A DNA stretch of 64,000 bases from Thermoleophilia bacterium SCSIO 60948 (GTDB lineage Bacteria > Actinomycetota > Thermoleophilia > Solirubrobacterales > 70-9): contig CP053031.1 of the NCBI GenBank assembly GCA_021496505.1, forward strand, positions 3,340,001 to 3,404,000, read 5' to 3'. Shown piece by piece: positions 50,573-59,462 of the stretch (position 1 is the first letter of the stretch; every line of letters starts with the position of its first letter). The position numbers were made by a program, and so were the translations under genes. The notes under the pieces are model-generated. The model had not been told where the DNA came from. It searched no databases and saw only the letters and a list, made by a program, of their open reading frames with translations.

Positions 50573-51316
50573 TCAGTGGCCCCGCTCGTGGAGGAAGGCG
50601 ACGAACGCCGCTTCGAAGTCCGACCCGTGGCTGTCGGGAACCGCCGCGCGCAGCTCGGCCTGGGAGCCGTCGAAGACTCGCTCGCCGTCGGCGATGACCA
50701 GCAGGCGGTCGCCGTAGCGCTCGGCCTCCTGGATGTAGTGCGTCGAGAAGATGACGCTCGTCCCGCCCTCGCTCAGGGCGAGCACGAACTGCCACAGGCG
50801 CTCGCGCTGGCGCGGGTCGAGGCCCGAGGACGGCTCGTCGAGCAGCAGCACCGCGGGCCTCGCGAGCAGGCCGATCGCGATGTTGACGCGCTGCTGGTTG
50901 CCGCCCGAGAGCGTTCCGACCTGATCGTCGCGGCGACCCTGGAGCGCGGTCTGCTCGAGCATCTCGGCGACCGTCGCGTCGACGTCCTCGATGCCCTCGA
51001 GGCGGGCGAACAGGCGCAGGTTCTCGGCGACGGTCAGCCGACGGTAGAGCGCGGCCTGCTGCGGCACCCAACCGATCTCCTGGCGGGTGCGAGAGAGCGA
51101 GCCCGAGTCCGGGCGGCGGATCCCGGCGAGGATCGACAGCAGCGTCGTCTTGCCGGCGCCGTTCGGCCCGATGATCGCCAGCAGCTCACCCGCGCGAGCC
51201 TCGAAGGAGACGCCGCGTAGCGCCTCGTGCGAGCCGAAGCTCTTTCGCAGCTCGCGAGCCTCGATCACGACCTCGCCCGCGGTCCGCTGCGGCCTCTGCT
51301 CGGCGGGCTCGGTCAT
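50573..51316 (-). CDS. ABC exporter ATP-binding protein
   Basis: A 247-residue ATPase with Walker A GPNGAGKTTLLS, Q-loop WVPQQAALYRR, signature LSGGNQQRVNIAIGL, Walker B VLLLDEPSSGLDP and switch His in FSTHYIQEAE. It pairs with the permease two bases downstream. ATG 51316 matches the start of the domain (about residue 16 on). There is no linked kinase here, unlike the other exporter in the window. Confidence 0.93.
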   Translation of the reverse strand: MTEPAEQRPQRTAGEVVIEARELRKSFGSHEALRGVSFEARAGELLAIIGPNGAGKTTLLSILAGIRRPDSGSLSRTRQEIGWVPQQAALYRRLTVAENLRLFARLEGIEDVDATVAEMLEQTALQGRRDDQVGTLSGGNQQRVNIAIGLLARPAVLLLDEPSSGLDPRQRERLWQFVLALSEGGTSVIFSTHYIQEAERYGDRLLVIADGERVFDGSQAELRAAVPDSHGSDFEAAFVAFLHERGH

Positions 51317-51401
51317 CCGCGGGCACGCTAGAGACTCCGGGCGCGCGGCGGGGGACCGGCGAGCGCGACCCGTGAGGGGCCGCGCCCCGCCGGTCCGGCG
51401 C

Positions 51402-51668
51402 TCAGCGGTAGAAGCGGATCCGCCCGCTCTCGGCGTCGACCGAGGCGAACGGCTTCGCGCGCTCGGCGCAGAAGATGTTCGCCGAGCCATCCGAGTAGGC
51501 GCGGAACTCGACCGCGCAGCGCTTCGTGTAGGGCGGGGCCGGTGTGCCGCGCGTGGCCTCACCGCGCTCACCGGCCGCGAGCGCGGTGCCCGCGCCCGCG
51601 ATCGCGGCGGCAATCGCGAGGCCGCCGATCGCCGCGCGTGCCCGCCTCGGGGTGCTCCGTGGGTCCAT
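51402..51668 (-). CDS. Small secreted protein
   Basis: An 88-residue protein with a signal peptide (RRARAAIGGLAIAAAIAGAGTALA) and a 55-residue mature part containing two Cys (KRCAVEF and IFCAERA) likely to be disulfide-bonded. ATG 51668 starts the signal peptide; the reading frame extends upstream without a reason to use it. No family recognised. It is divergent from the YmdB-family gene. Confidence 0.55.
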   Translation of the reverse strand: MDPRSTPRRARAAIGGLAIAAAIAGAGTALAAGERGEATRGTPAPPYTKRCAVEFRAYSDGSANIFCAERAKPFASVDAESGRIRFYR

Positions 51669-51753
51669 GGGTCCTCTTCTCTTCTCGGGTTGCGCCTGCG
51701 AGCCCCACAACCCCGGCATGCCGGCTCCCGCCCCCGCGAGTAGCCTCGGCGCC

Positions 51754-52536
51754 GTGAAGGTCCTGTTCATCGGCGACGTCGTCGGCCGTCCGGGCCGGGA
51801 CGGCTTCGCCGCCGCGATGCCGCGCCTGCGCGCGCGCCTCGAGCCGGACCTGGTGATCGTCAACGGCGAGAACTCGGCCGGCGGGATCGGGATCACCCGA
51901 GCCACCGCGGAGGACCTGTTCGACGCCGGCGCCGACGTGATCACGAACGGCAACCACACGTATCGCCACCGCGAGGTCTACGCCTACCTCGACGACCACG
52001 ACCGCGTCATCCGCCCGGCCAACTTCCGCACCTCCAACCCCGGCCGCGGACACTGCGTGGTCGAGGCCCGTGGCGTGCGGGTGGGCGTGCTCAACCTGAT
52101 CGGCGACGTCGGCCTCGACGCCGCGCGGCCACCGTTCCTCGAGGCGGACTCACGGCTCGACCGGCTCGAGCGCGAGGGCGCCGAGGCGGTGATCGTCGAC
52201 TTCCACGCCGAGGTGACGAGCGAGAAGGTCGCGATGGGCTGGTACCTCGACGGGCGGGTCGGCGCCGTTCTCGGCACCCACACCCACGTCCCGACCGCCG
52301 ACGGCCGGATCCTGCCGGGCGGCACCGCGTTCATCTCCGACGTCGGCATGACAGCGGCGCGGACCAGCGTGCTCGGCGTGAAGCCGGACGGGCCGATCGA
52401 GCGCTTTCGCACCGGGATGCCGGTCCGCTTCGAGACCGCCGACGAGGACGTCTGGATCAACGGCGCCCTGGTCGAACTGGGCGCCGACGGGCTGGCGGTG
52501 CGCTTCGAGCAGGTGCTCGAGCCGGCCGCCGGCTGA
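51754..52536 (+). CDS. YmdB-family metallophosphoesterase
   Basis: A 260-residue di-metal phosphodiesterase; Bacillus YmdB hydrolyses 2',3'-cyclic nucleotides and affects biofilm choice. All blocks are present: LFIGDVVGRPGRDG, IVNGENSAGGIGIT, TNGNHTYRHREV, VDFHAEVTSEK and LGTHTHVPTADGRILP followed by ISDVGMT. GTG 51754 gives the exact family N-terminus. Interesting beside a diguanylate cyclase elsewhere in the window, but not linked. Confidence 0.93.
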   Translation: MKVLFIGDVVGRPGRDGFAAAMPRLRARLEPDLVIVNGENSAGGIGITRATAEDLFDAGADVITNGNHTYRHREVYAYLDDHDRVIRPANFRTSNPGRGHCVVEARGVRVGVLNLIGDVGLDAARPPFLEADSRLDRLEREGAEAVIVDFHAEVTSEKVAMGWYLDGRVGAVLGTHTHVPTADGRILPGGTAFISDVGMTAARTSVLGVKPDGPIERFRTGMPVRFETADEDVWINGALVELGADGLAVRFEQVLEPAAG

Positions 52537-52538
52537 GC

Positions 52539-52979
52539 TCAGCCCTCGAGCAGCGCCTTCAGGTTCTTGAGCGACTTGCGCGCCGCGCGGCCGGCCGGCG
52601 GGCCGCCGACGAGGCTCGCCGCGACGTTCAGCTTGCCGCCGGGCGGGTGGAACTCGTTGATGTAGTCGAAGCGGGTCCCGTCGCCCGACTCCTCGAAGCG
52701 ATAGGTCACCTTCGCAGTCGAGCGCGCCGGGCCCTTCGCGGTCCAATCGGCGAGGTTCGGCTCGTCGGCCGACTCGAGGTGCCAGGTGATCTTGAACTTC
52801 TGTCCCGCGACCTTGAGGCGCTGGGTGAACTCGTCGCCCGGCCCGACCTCGCTCGAGGGCGGATCGATGAGGTCCTCGTGGGCGCTGACCCAGTCACCGA
52901 GCCTCGACGGGTCCATGACGACGTCCCACACGGCCTGCGGCGAGGCGTCGATCTCGATCGATTCGCGAACGGTTCCCAT
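52539..52979 (-). CDS. SRPBCC (START-like) domain protein
   Basis: A 146-residue helix-grip protein of the polyketide cyclase/dehydrase type. It starts VRESIEIDASPQAVWDVVMD, followed by GDWVSAHEDL and WHLESADEPNLADW. Members bind hydrophobic ligands or act as small cyclases; many are of unknown role. The stop is two bases from the convergent YmdB-family gene. It is 14 bases downstream of the NAD-binding protein gene and likely in one operon with it. Confidence 0.82.
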   Translation of the reverse strand: MGTVRESIEIDASPQAVWDVVMDPSRLGDWVSAHEDLIDPPSSEVGPGDEFTQRLKVAGQKFKITWHLESADEPNLADWTAKGPARSTAKVTYRFEESGDGTRFDYINEFHPPGGKLNVAASLVGGPPAGRAARKSLKNLKALLEG

Positions 52980-52993
52980 CGCCGGGACGCTAC

Positions 52994-53911
52994 TCAGCCG
53001 CGCTCGTCGGCTTCGATCGCGCGTTGGAGCGCGACGGCGAGCGGCTCCGGCCTGACGGGGTAGCGCCGTGCCGGCGCCGGGTCCTCGACGACGGTGCGAA
53101 TCGGGAGGCTGAGGATCAGCTCGGCGGCGACGGCCGGGTCGCCCTTGGTGAGCGAACGGGCGGCGGCGCTCATCACCTCCGGGGTCACGAGCGGCGCCGG
53201 CACCCGGCGCGGGGGGCGACGGCCGAGCGCCCGCGCCGTGGCGTCGAGCATGTCGAGGTGCTCGATCACATCCGGCCCGCCGAGCTCGACCTCACCGGCG
53301 ACACCGATCTCGGGGTCGACGGCGAGCCTGAGGTAGGCGACGAGGTCGCGGATCCCGATCGGCTGACTCTCCGTGTGCAGCCAGCCCGCGTCCGGGACGG
53401 CGACGAGGCGCTCGATCGCGCTCCGCACGAGCACGTATGAGTCGCTGCCCGAGCCGATCGCCATCCCGGCGCGCATGTAGACGAGCGGTGGTCCGCTCTC
53501 CTCGAGCGCGAGCGCCGTCGCATGGCGGCTCGACAGATGCGGCGAGGAGGGATCCGATCCGAGGCCACCGAGGTAGATCACACGCTCGACGCCGGCCTTC
53601 TTCGCCGCCTCGGCGAAGCGCCGCGCGGCGGCGACCTCGGCATGCTCGTATCCGTCGGCCCCGGCGCCGCCCGAGGAGCCCATCAGGTGGACGAGGAAAT
53701 AGGCGACCTCGATGTCCCCGAGCGCGGGCCCGAGATCGCCGCCTCCCGTCAGATCGCCGCGGGTCAGCTCGGCACCCTGCGAGGCGAGGGCACGGGCGCG
53801 ATCGGAATCCGGATCGCGGACGAGACAACGGACCTCGTGGCCATCGGACAGCAACGCCGGGACGAGATTGCGCCCGACGAAGCCGGTCGCGCCTGTGACG
53901 AGGATGCGCAT
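52994..53911 (-). CDS. Atypical SDR, NAD(P)H-binding (complex I NDUFA9-like) protein
   Basis: A 305-residue Rossmann protein. The nucleotide loop is VTGATGFVGRNLVPALL, followed by CLVRDP, TRGDLTGGG and the strand VAYFLVHLM. YLGGLG stands in for the usual catalytic Ser/Tyr region; the YxxxK dyad is missing. Such proteins are nucleotide-sugar epimerase relatives, often involved in quinone or lipid metabolism or serving as chaperone-like subunits. Divergent from the HD-domain gene with 67 bases between. Confidence 0.82.
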   Translation of the reverse strand: MRILVTGATGFVGRNLVPALLSDGHEVRCLVRDPDSDRARALASQGAELTRGDLTGGGDLGPALGDIEVAYFLVHLMGSSGGAGADGYEHAEVAAARRFAEAAKKAGVERVIYLGGLGSDPSSPHLSSRHATALALEESGPPLVYMRAGMAIGSGSDSYVLVRSAIERLVAVPDAGWLHTESQPIGIRDLVAYLRLAVDPEIGVAGEVELGGPDVIEHLDMLDATARALGRRPPRRVPAPLVTPEVMSAAARSLTKGDPAVAAELILSLPIRTVVEDPAPARRYPVRPEPLAVALQRAIEADERG

Positions 53912-53978
53912 CGAGTGCTCCCGGTTCCCGGATTCGCGGCCGGTGAAAACGAGCGGCCGCGGGTAGATTCGCCGGACG

Positions 53979-54602
53979 ATGGCCGACGACGGACCCGACC
54001 CGCGGCTCGGCGACCGATTCGCCGATGCGCTCGCCCTGACCTCCGAGCTCCACCGCGGTCAGGCGCGCAAGACGGCTCGGGGCGAGGGACCGGGCGTCTC
54101 CTACCTGGGTCACCTGCTCGGCGTGACCTCGATCGTGATCGACGCGGGCGGCAGCGAGGACCAGGCGATCGCCGCGCTGCTCCACGACGCCGCAGAGGAC
54201 CAGGGCGGTGAATCGGTCCTGAAGCGGATCGAGGAGCGCTTCGGACCCACGGTGGAGGGCATCGTCCGCGATTGCTCGGACTGGCTCGGCGACGGCGAGA
54301 AGCCGGCCTGGCTCGAGCGCAAGAAGCGCTACCTCGAGCACCTCGAGGACCCCGATGCCGTCGGTGAGGATTCGCTGCTCGTGTCGCTGGCCGACAAGCT
54401 CTACAACGCCCGTGCGATCGAGCTCGACCGGCGGCGCGACGGCGAAGCCGTCTGGGATCGCTTCAACGCCGACCGCGACTCGGTGCTCTGGTACTACCGC
54501 AGCCTCGCCGACGTGTTCGCGCGGCGGCGGCCCGGGCCGCTGACCGATGAGCTCGCCCTGGTCGTCGACGCGCTCGAAGCCGAGCCGGCGGCGACCTCCT
54601 GA
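53979..54602 (+). CDS. HD-domain hydrolase (small RelA/SpoT-hydrolase-like)
   Basis: A 207-residue metal-dependent phosphohydrolase. The HD motif order is H near residue 26 (LHRGQ), YLGHLLGV, then AALLHDAAEDQGG, and finally LLVSLADKLYNARAI. This matches the hydrolase domain of (p)ppGpp enzymes and their short relatives. No synthetase domain is attached. The substrate could be an alarmone or another nucleotide. The stop TGA overlaps the probable CTG start of the DUF429 gene (CTGA). Confidence 0.85.
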   Translation: MADDGPDPRLGDRFADALALTSELHRGQARKTARGEGPGVSYLGHLLGVTSIVIDAGGSEDQAIAALLHDAAEDQGGESVLKRIEERFGPTVEGIVRDCSDWLGDGEKPAWLERKKRYLEHLEDPDAVGEDSLLVSLADKLYNARAIELDRRRDGEAVWDRFNADRDSVLWYYRSLADVFARRRPGPLTDELALVVDALEAEPAATS

Positions 54603-55360
54603 ACGATCCCTCGACGCTCGGGATCGACCTCGCGGCCGAGCCCGCAGGGACGGCGGCCTGCGTCATGTCGTGGCGCGGCGGCCGTCCGGCCGTCGAACAC
54701 CTGATCGTCGGCTGCAACGACGCGGAGCTCGTCGCGCTCGCGCGCGGTCGGCGGAAGGTCGGCATCGACGCGCCGCTCGGCTGGCCGCTCGAGCTCCACG
54801 AGGCGCTGGCCGACCACGCGGCGGGACGGGCCTGGAGCCGGCCGACGTCGACCCGGGCCGATCGCAACCGCCTGGCGATGCGCAACACGGACTTCGAGGT
54901 GCAGCGCCGGACGGGCAGGAAGCCGCTGATGGTCGGCGCGGACTGGATCGCCCTCGTCGCGTTCCGGGCGGCCGCCCTGTGCCGGCGACTCGGCGAGGAG
55001 ACCGGCCGAGACATCGATCGCTCGGGCATGCGCGGGCTCGTCTGCGAGACCTACCCGGCCGGCCTCCTCCATCTGTCGGGCGAGCACCCGGGCGGCTACG
55101 GCCACGCCGTCGCCGCCGGTGCGCGTCGCGAACGCCGCGAACTTATCCTCGGGGCGCTCGAACGCCGCGAGGGACTCGTGGTCGGCGCGGCCGGACGCGA
55201 AGAGGTGGTCGCGGCCGACCGCTCGGACCGACTCGATGCCGTGATCTGCGCGCTGCTCGCCGGGATGGTCGCCGAGGGCCGGACCGTGGGGCCACCGGAC
55301 GAACTGGCCGCTGCGGCCGAGGTCGAGGGCTGGATCCACCTACCCCGCGATGCCGGCTGA
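54599..55360 (+). CDS. DUF429 protein, probable CTG start
   Basis: About 253 residues of the DUF429 family (RNase H-like fold, function unknown). The conserved first strand LGIDLAAEPAGTAACVMSW lies upstream of the only ATG (54665). No ATG, GTG or TTG precedes it in frame, but CTG 54599 overlaps the upstream stop as CTGA, just like ATGA couplings elsewhere here. Other marks are KVGIDAPLGWP, MRNTDFEVQRRTG, ETYPAG and SDRLDAVICALLA. Starting at 54665 would delete the catalytic-looking Asp of the first strand. The end overlaps the convergent membrane gene by 21 bases. Confidence 0.75.
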   Translation: MNDPSTLGIDLAAEPAGTAACVMSWRGGRPAVEHLIVGCNDAELVALARGRRKVGIDAPLGWPLELHEALADHAAGRAWSRPTSTRADRNRLAMRNTDFEVQRRTGRKPLMVGADWIALVAFRAAALCRRLGEETGRDIDRSGMRGLVCETYPAGLLHLSGEHPGGYGHAVAAGARRERRELILGALERREGLVVGAAGREEVVAADRSDRLDAVICALLAGMVAEGRTVGPPDELAAAAEVEGWIHLPRDAG

Positions 55361-57172
55361 GCGCGGGGCTGGCACGGGGTCGGCGGGCGGCTCGTCGGAA
55401 CCGGCGATCTGACCGGCAGGGTCGGCGGACGCCTCGGGCTCGGGCTCATCGTGGGAGATCGCGGCGAAGATGCCGACGAGGAACCACGGGATGTAGAGGT
55501 AGAACCAGTGATCGAGGGCCACCTGGCTCGTGATCAGGACCGCTGCCGACAACGCGGCGACACGGCGGGCCGAGCGGCGGCGCGGTACGAACGCGACGAG
55601 GACAGCGATCGCGACGGCGGCGGCCTGGACGACGTGCTGGACCGGAGCCAGCGACGGCGTCAGGCCCCAGATGCTGAACGGGCTCTCGCGATCGAGCTGC
55701 GTCGCGATCGCGCGCTCGTAGAAAGTCCCGAGACCCTCGCCGATCGCCGGGATGAGGAGCAGCCCACCGACGACGGCGCCGAACGCGACGCTGAACATCA
55801 CGGGCTCCGGCCAGCCGCCGCGGCGCAGCGGGCGAAGCGGCCGCAGCCGGTCGAGGAGCCCACGCTCGCCGACCGCGAACAGCGGCGCCAGGGGCAGCGG
55901 TGCGAACTTGACCATCGTCGCGAGGCCGAGGAACGCGCCGCGACCGGCCGGAGAGGCGAATGCGGCGAGCGTCCAGGCGAGCGCCGCGGCGACGAGAGCG
56001 TCGTTGGAGTTCGACTGCAACGCGTACATCGAGTACGGGTAGGCCGCCCAGGCGAAGGCCATGATCACGCCGATCCGCGTGCCGCGAGCTCGGTCTGCCT
56101 CGTGCTCCTCGGCGCTGCGCCTCACGCCCGGCGGGCCCCGGCGGCGCGCCCCCAGCGCCCTGCCGGCGAAGAACAGGCCGAGCAGCGCGAGCAGGTCGAA
56201 CCCGATCGCGGCCGCGTGCGCCGAGGGCAGTGAGTCCCACTCGCCGCTCCACGGCAGCGCGAGCTCGAATGGGACGTAGAAGAGGTAGTTGGCGGGACCG
56301 TAGGTGTCGCCGAACCCGTTCTCGTCCGGGTAGCTCCCCTCGCCCCAGATCCGTTCGCCGTGGGTGATCTTGTCGGCGCCGATCGTGCCCGCGTAGCCGA
56401 CATCGATCACGCCCGAGTCGACGACGTTGAAGGCCAGCCGGAAGCCGACGAGGAACAGGATCGCGATCGCGAGCGCGGTCGTCGACACCCATGGCCTCAG
56501 GCCGGTCGTCCGGCCGCGGAAACCGATCCACAGCATCCGCGCCAGCAGATAGAGCAGCGGGGGATAGGCGAGCGGGACGCTGAGGTCGATCCGGCCCTCG
56601 TTGAAGAAGAAGTTCGAGACCCCGAAGGAGAGCAGGACGAGCAGGTCGAGGTGGGCGATCCGAAACGGGCGCCGTGGGTCGAAGAGGGCGAAGAAGAAGG
56701 CGAGCGCGAGCGGGATCCAGACGTAGGGCGCGTTCAGCTTGTGGCCGAACTGCTCGTCGTAGCCGCGGGCCATGCGCCAGGCGACCTGATAACCGTCCCA
56801 TGCTTCCCGGACCTCGCCCGAAACCGCGTCGAGCGTCACCTGGGCGACCTCCTCGTCGCCGTCGAAGAAACCGACCTCCCAGGCGATGTTGGCCGCGACC
56901 CGGGGTTGCGCGACGAGCTCTCCGCGCTCGGCCGCCTGCTCGCGGACGACGTCGACGCTGTCGGCGATCCGCACGGCCCGCCGACCCGATACCTGGTAGG
57001 TCTCGGGCGTCTGCGGGATGTCGGCCGAGGGGACCGACGGCGGCGCCGGCGCGTCGGTCTGAGCGAGTGCCGCGGCGGGCGAGGCGAGGACCGCGGCGGC
57101 GAGGACGACGAGCATCGTCGCCAGCCGGCGTGCAGCTTCGAGCCGCGGGAGCATCGGGCGGACGCTAGCCAT
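55340..57172 (-). CDS. Polytopic envelope membrane protein, GT87/GT-C-like
   Basis: About 610 residues. A signal-like N-terminus (LATMLVVLAAAVLASPAAALAQ) leads to an outside region of about 110 residues, then some 12 helices between residues 140 and 590. DPRRPFRIAHLDLLVL, NSNDALVAAALAW and TMVKFAPLPLAPL resemble polyprenol-phosphate-sugar mannosyltransferases (GT87), but I cannot identify the catalytic Asp with certainty. The tail is acidic and Pro-rich. ATG 57172 lies 14 bases after the GtrA gene, indicating one operon for cell-wall glycan work. Confidence 0.65.
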   Translation of the reverse strand: MASVRPMLPRLEAARRLATMLVVLAAAVLASPAAALAQTDAPAPPSVPSADIPQTPETYQVSGRRAVRIADSVDVVREQAAERGELVAQPRVAANIAWEVGFFDGDEEVAQVTLDAVSGEVREAWDGYQVAWRMARGYDEQFGHKLNAPYVWIPLALAFFFALFDPRRPFRIAHLDLLVLLSFGVSNFFFNEGRIDLSVPLAYPPLLYLLARMLWIGFRGRTTGLRPWVSTTALAIAILFLVGFRLAFNVVDSGVIDVGYAGTIGADKITHGERIWGEGSYPDENGFGDTYGPANYLFYVPFELALPWSGEWDSLPSAHAAAIGFDLLALLGLFFAGRALGARRRGPPGVRRSAEEHEADRARGTRIGVIMAFAWAAYPYSMYALQSNSNDALVAAALAWTLAAFASPAGRGAFLGLATMVKFAPLPLAPLFAVGERGLLDRLRPLRPLRRGGWPEPVMFSVAFGAVVGGLLLIPAIGEGLGTFYERAIATQLDRESPFSIWGLTPSLAPVQHVVQAAAVAIAVLVAFVPRRRSARRVAALSAAVLITSQVALDHWFYLYIPWFLVGIFAAISHDEPEPEASADPAGQIAGSDEPPADPVPAPRSAGIAG

Positions 57173-57186
57173 CGGTCGACGCCGGG

Positions 57187-57684
57187 CTAGCCGTGCTTCG
57201 GCGCGAAAGTCCACAGGCGGTTGCCGAGGAAGTTGACCGGCAGCGCCAGTGCGACGGCCGCCGCCTGCGACGGGATCTCCGGCAACCCCGCGAGATCGAC
57301 CATCAGGCCGAGCGCGGCGAGGTTGACCGCCAGCCCGGCGAGGCTGACCGCGAGGAATCGCGGCGCCTGCTCGCCGGGACGGCCGGTGGCGGCGGCGGCG
57401 CGAAAGGTCCAGAGCCGGTTCCAGGTGAAGTTGTTGCTCACGGCCACCAGGAAGGCGATCACCGAGGCGACGAAGTGGTTCAGGCCGCCGAGGCCGAAAG
57501 CGAGGCTGAACACCGCGAGGTTGACCACGTAGCCCGACCCGCCGACCGCCATGAACCGGACGATCTGCGCCTGATTGGCACGAACCCCGAGTGCCGCCGC
57601 GACGCGTCGGGTCAGCGAGCCTTCACCTGCACCTGTCGCCGCGCGGGTCTCGGGGCCGGTGCCGCTCGCCCGGCCGGGACTCAC
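57187..57684 (-). CDS. GtrA-family membrane protein
   Basis: A 165-residue protein with four helices of the GtrA type (FMAVGGSGYVVNLAVFSLAF, then NNFTWNRLWTFR and FLGNRLWTFAPKHG). Family members are thought to flip or present lipid-linked sugars for glycosyltransferases. GTG 57684 overlaps the upstream gene's stop (GTGA); a longer frame begins in that gene. It lies directly before the GT87-like gene, consistent with lipid-linked sugar handling. Confidence 0.88.
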   Translation of the reverse strand: MSPGRASGTGPETRAATGAGEGSLTRRVAAALGVRANQAQIVRFMAVGGSGYVVNLAVFSLAFGLGGLNHFVASVIAFLVAVSNNFTWNRLWTFRAAAATGRPGEQAPRFLAVSLAGLAVNLAALGLMVDLAGLPEIPSQAAAVALALPVNFLGNRLWTFAPKHG

Positions 57685-58115
57685 CGCAGCGTCCGCAGGC
57701 CTTCGTACTTGCGCTGACCGCGGCGGCGGCGGGCGATCGCGAGCCACACCAGCGCGATCAGCGCGACGAGCGCGAACGGGGGTACGAAATAGGAGAGCGC
57801 ACCGACGAGCAGGGCCGCGCCGGCGATCATCGCCGAGACGACCCCGGCGTCCGCCCCCGAACGCGAGCCGGCGCCGGCGGCGACCTCGCGCCCGACGTAG
57901 AAGCCGAGTGCGGCGGCGAGCGCTCCGATCGGCCAGCCGGGCCAGGCGGGATGGTCCTCGGTCGTCAGCATCAAGCCGTCGAGGGCGGCGCCGGCGACGA
58001 TCGCGATCACGAGCAGCACGGTTCCGGCGGTGCCGCGACGACCCGGAGCGCCGAGCGCCATCCCCGCGGCGAGCGCGAGGCCGAGTCCCTGAAAGCCGGC
58101 GAAGAGTAGGTCCAT
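57681..58115 (-). CDS. Small polytopic membrane protein of unknown function
   Basis: A 144-residue protein with four or five helices (residues 5-22, 30-48, 60-80, 90-125) and a basic C-terminus (RRRRGQRKYEGLRTLR). The loop TTEDHPAWPGWPIG is the only polar part. No family recognised. It is the first gene of the three-gene run with the GtrA and GT87-like genes, and divergent from fabI. Confidence 0.6.
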   Translation of the reverse strand: MDLLFAGFQGLGLALAAGMALGAPGRRGTAGTVLLVIAIVAGAALDGLMLTTEDHPAWPGWPIGALAAALGFYVGREVAAGAGSRSGADAGVVSAMIAGAALLVGALSYFVPPFALVALIALVWLAIARRRRGQRKYEGLRTLR

Positions 58116-58218
58116 GGACCCCGGCAGGCTAGAGGCTCGGAGACGCTTCCACCTGACGGCGGGGGCTTCGCCGTCGAACCTCGAGCCGGAAGACCCCGGG
58201 GGATGTCAGGCTGACCGC

Positions 58219-59013
58219 ATGCTCGCCGGCAAGAAGCTCCTGATCACGGGCGTCCTGACGCCGGCGTCGATCGGCTACGCCGTCGCCGAGCGTGCGATCG
58301 ACTCCGGCGCCGAGGTCGTGCTGAGCGGCTTCGGGCGTGGACTGCGGATCACGCAGCGAGTGGCGAAGCGGCTGCCGGGTGAGCCCGACGTCCTCGAGCT
58401 CGACGTCAACGACGCCGAGCAGATCGAGGCGGTACGCGCGGCGCTCGACGAGCGCTGGGGCAGCCTCGACGGGGTCCTGCATGCGATCGCCTTCGCGCCG
58501 CCGGAGGCGCTCGGTGGCAACTTCATGCACACGACGCCCGAGGAGGCGACCGTCGCCTTCCAGACCAGCGCCTTCTCGCTCAAAGCGCTCGCCGGCGGGC
58601 TCGCGGACCTGCTCGAGCGCTCGGGCTCGGGCTCGGTCGTCGGTCTCGACTTCGACGCCACCGTCGCCTGGCCGGTCTACGACTGGATGGGGGTCGCGAA
58701 GGCGGCGCTCGAGTCCGTCTCGCGCTACGTGGCCCGCGATCTCGGGCCGCGCGGGATCCGCTGCAACCTCGTCTCTGCGGGCCCGCTCTCGACGACGGCC
58801 GCGCGAGGGATCTCGGGCTTCTCGCAGCTCTCGGAGATCTGGCAGACGGGGGCGCCGCTCGGCTGGGACCCGAAGGACTCGGGACCGGTCGCCGACGCGA
58901 CCGCGTTCCTGCTCTCCGATGCCTCGCGCGCGATCAGCGGCGAGATCCTCCACGTCGACGGTGGCTTCCACGCGATGGGAGCGCCGATTAGGAGCGAGGG
59001 GGCGAGTAGCTAG
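58219..59013 (+). CDS. fabI: Enoyl-ACP reductase
   Basis: A 264-residue NADH-dependent enoyl-[acyl-carrier-protein] reductase of type II fatty acid synthesis. It starts LAGKKLLITGVLTPASIGYAVA, with HAIAFAPPEALGG and the active-site pair Tyr-x6-Lys in YDWMGVAK. RGIRCNLVSAGPLSTTAARGI and LHVDGGFHAMG complete the family. The motif form is close to mycobacterial InhA as well as FabI. ATG 58219 fits; the frame is open to 58114 without homology. Its stop overlaps by four bases the convergent reading frame that begins the low-GC island. Confidence 0.93.
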   Translation: MLAGKKLLITGVLTPASIGYAVAERAIDSGAEVVLSGFGRGLRITQRVAKRLPGEPDVLELDVNDAEQIEAVRAALDERWGSLDGVLHAIAFAPPEALGGNFMHTTPEEATVAFQTSAFSLKALAGGLADLLERSGSGSVVGLDFDATVAWPVYDWMGVAKAALESVSRYVARDLGPRGIRCNLVSAGPLSTTAARGISGFSQLSEIWQTGAPLGWDPKDSGPVADATAFLLSDASRAISGEILHVDGGFHAMGAPIRSEGASS

Positions 59014-59462
59014 GCGCTCGCGCCGGAGCAGCCAGGCCTTCGGAGCTTCTGTCGCGCCAGCCCAATGCACGTCGCTGAAGCCGGTGATCGGTTCCGTTCA
59101 CGTACCAAGGCCCACTCTTGGATCTCGCCATGTTCCGCGAGCTCGGCACAGATTCGGTCTCTCTCCGGCCTCGTCTCGTAGATCACCGACAGAAGCAGAT
59201 CGTTTCCGCGCTCGAAGGCAGCTACTTCCGTGACGCCGACCACGCGCCCCACATTCTCAACGAGCAAGGCATGAGCATCCGGCGTTGAGAGACGAACCAG
59301 GGCTTCGAAGTAACCAAGCGTGGCGATCGAGAGGTCAATCGAGTCGCGGAAGAGTGGTCCCGGAGCTTTGGACGCCTCGAGGAGTCGACGAGATCGGGAC
59401 GGCGCCGCGCGAAGACTGCGGCCCGACAGGTGTAAGCCGACGGCTTGAGCCGCCGCCTCCAA
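59010..59462 (-). CDS. Unidentified protein at the edge of the R-M island, start unclear
   Basis: The frame reads 150 residues from TTG 59462, but coherent protein sequence (DIAGDAALLVYLSARLRGER) continues upstream to a stop at 59561 with no ATG, GTG or TTG. It may start at CTG 59513 or be 5'-truncated. The sequence is well mixed in hydrophobic and charged residues (LGYFEALVRLSTPDAHALLV, VIYETRPERDRICAELAEHG), unlike a shadow frame. The last part resembles a small ligand-binding sandwich, but no family is recognised. The last nine residues may be host DNA, as the stop lies in fabI. DNA is visibly less GC-rich than flanks. Confidence 0.45.
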   Translation of the reverse strand: MEAAAQAVGLHLSGRSLRAAPSRSRRLLEASKAPGPLFRDSIDLSIATLGYFEALVRLSTPDAHALLVENVGRVVGVTEVAAFERGNDLLLSVIYETRPERDRICAELAEHGEIQEWALVRERNRSPASATCIGLARQKLRRPGCSGASA

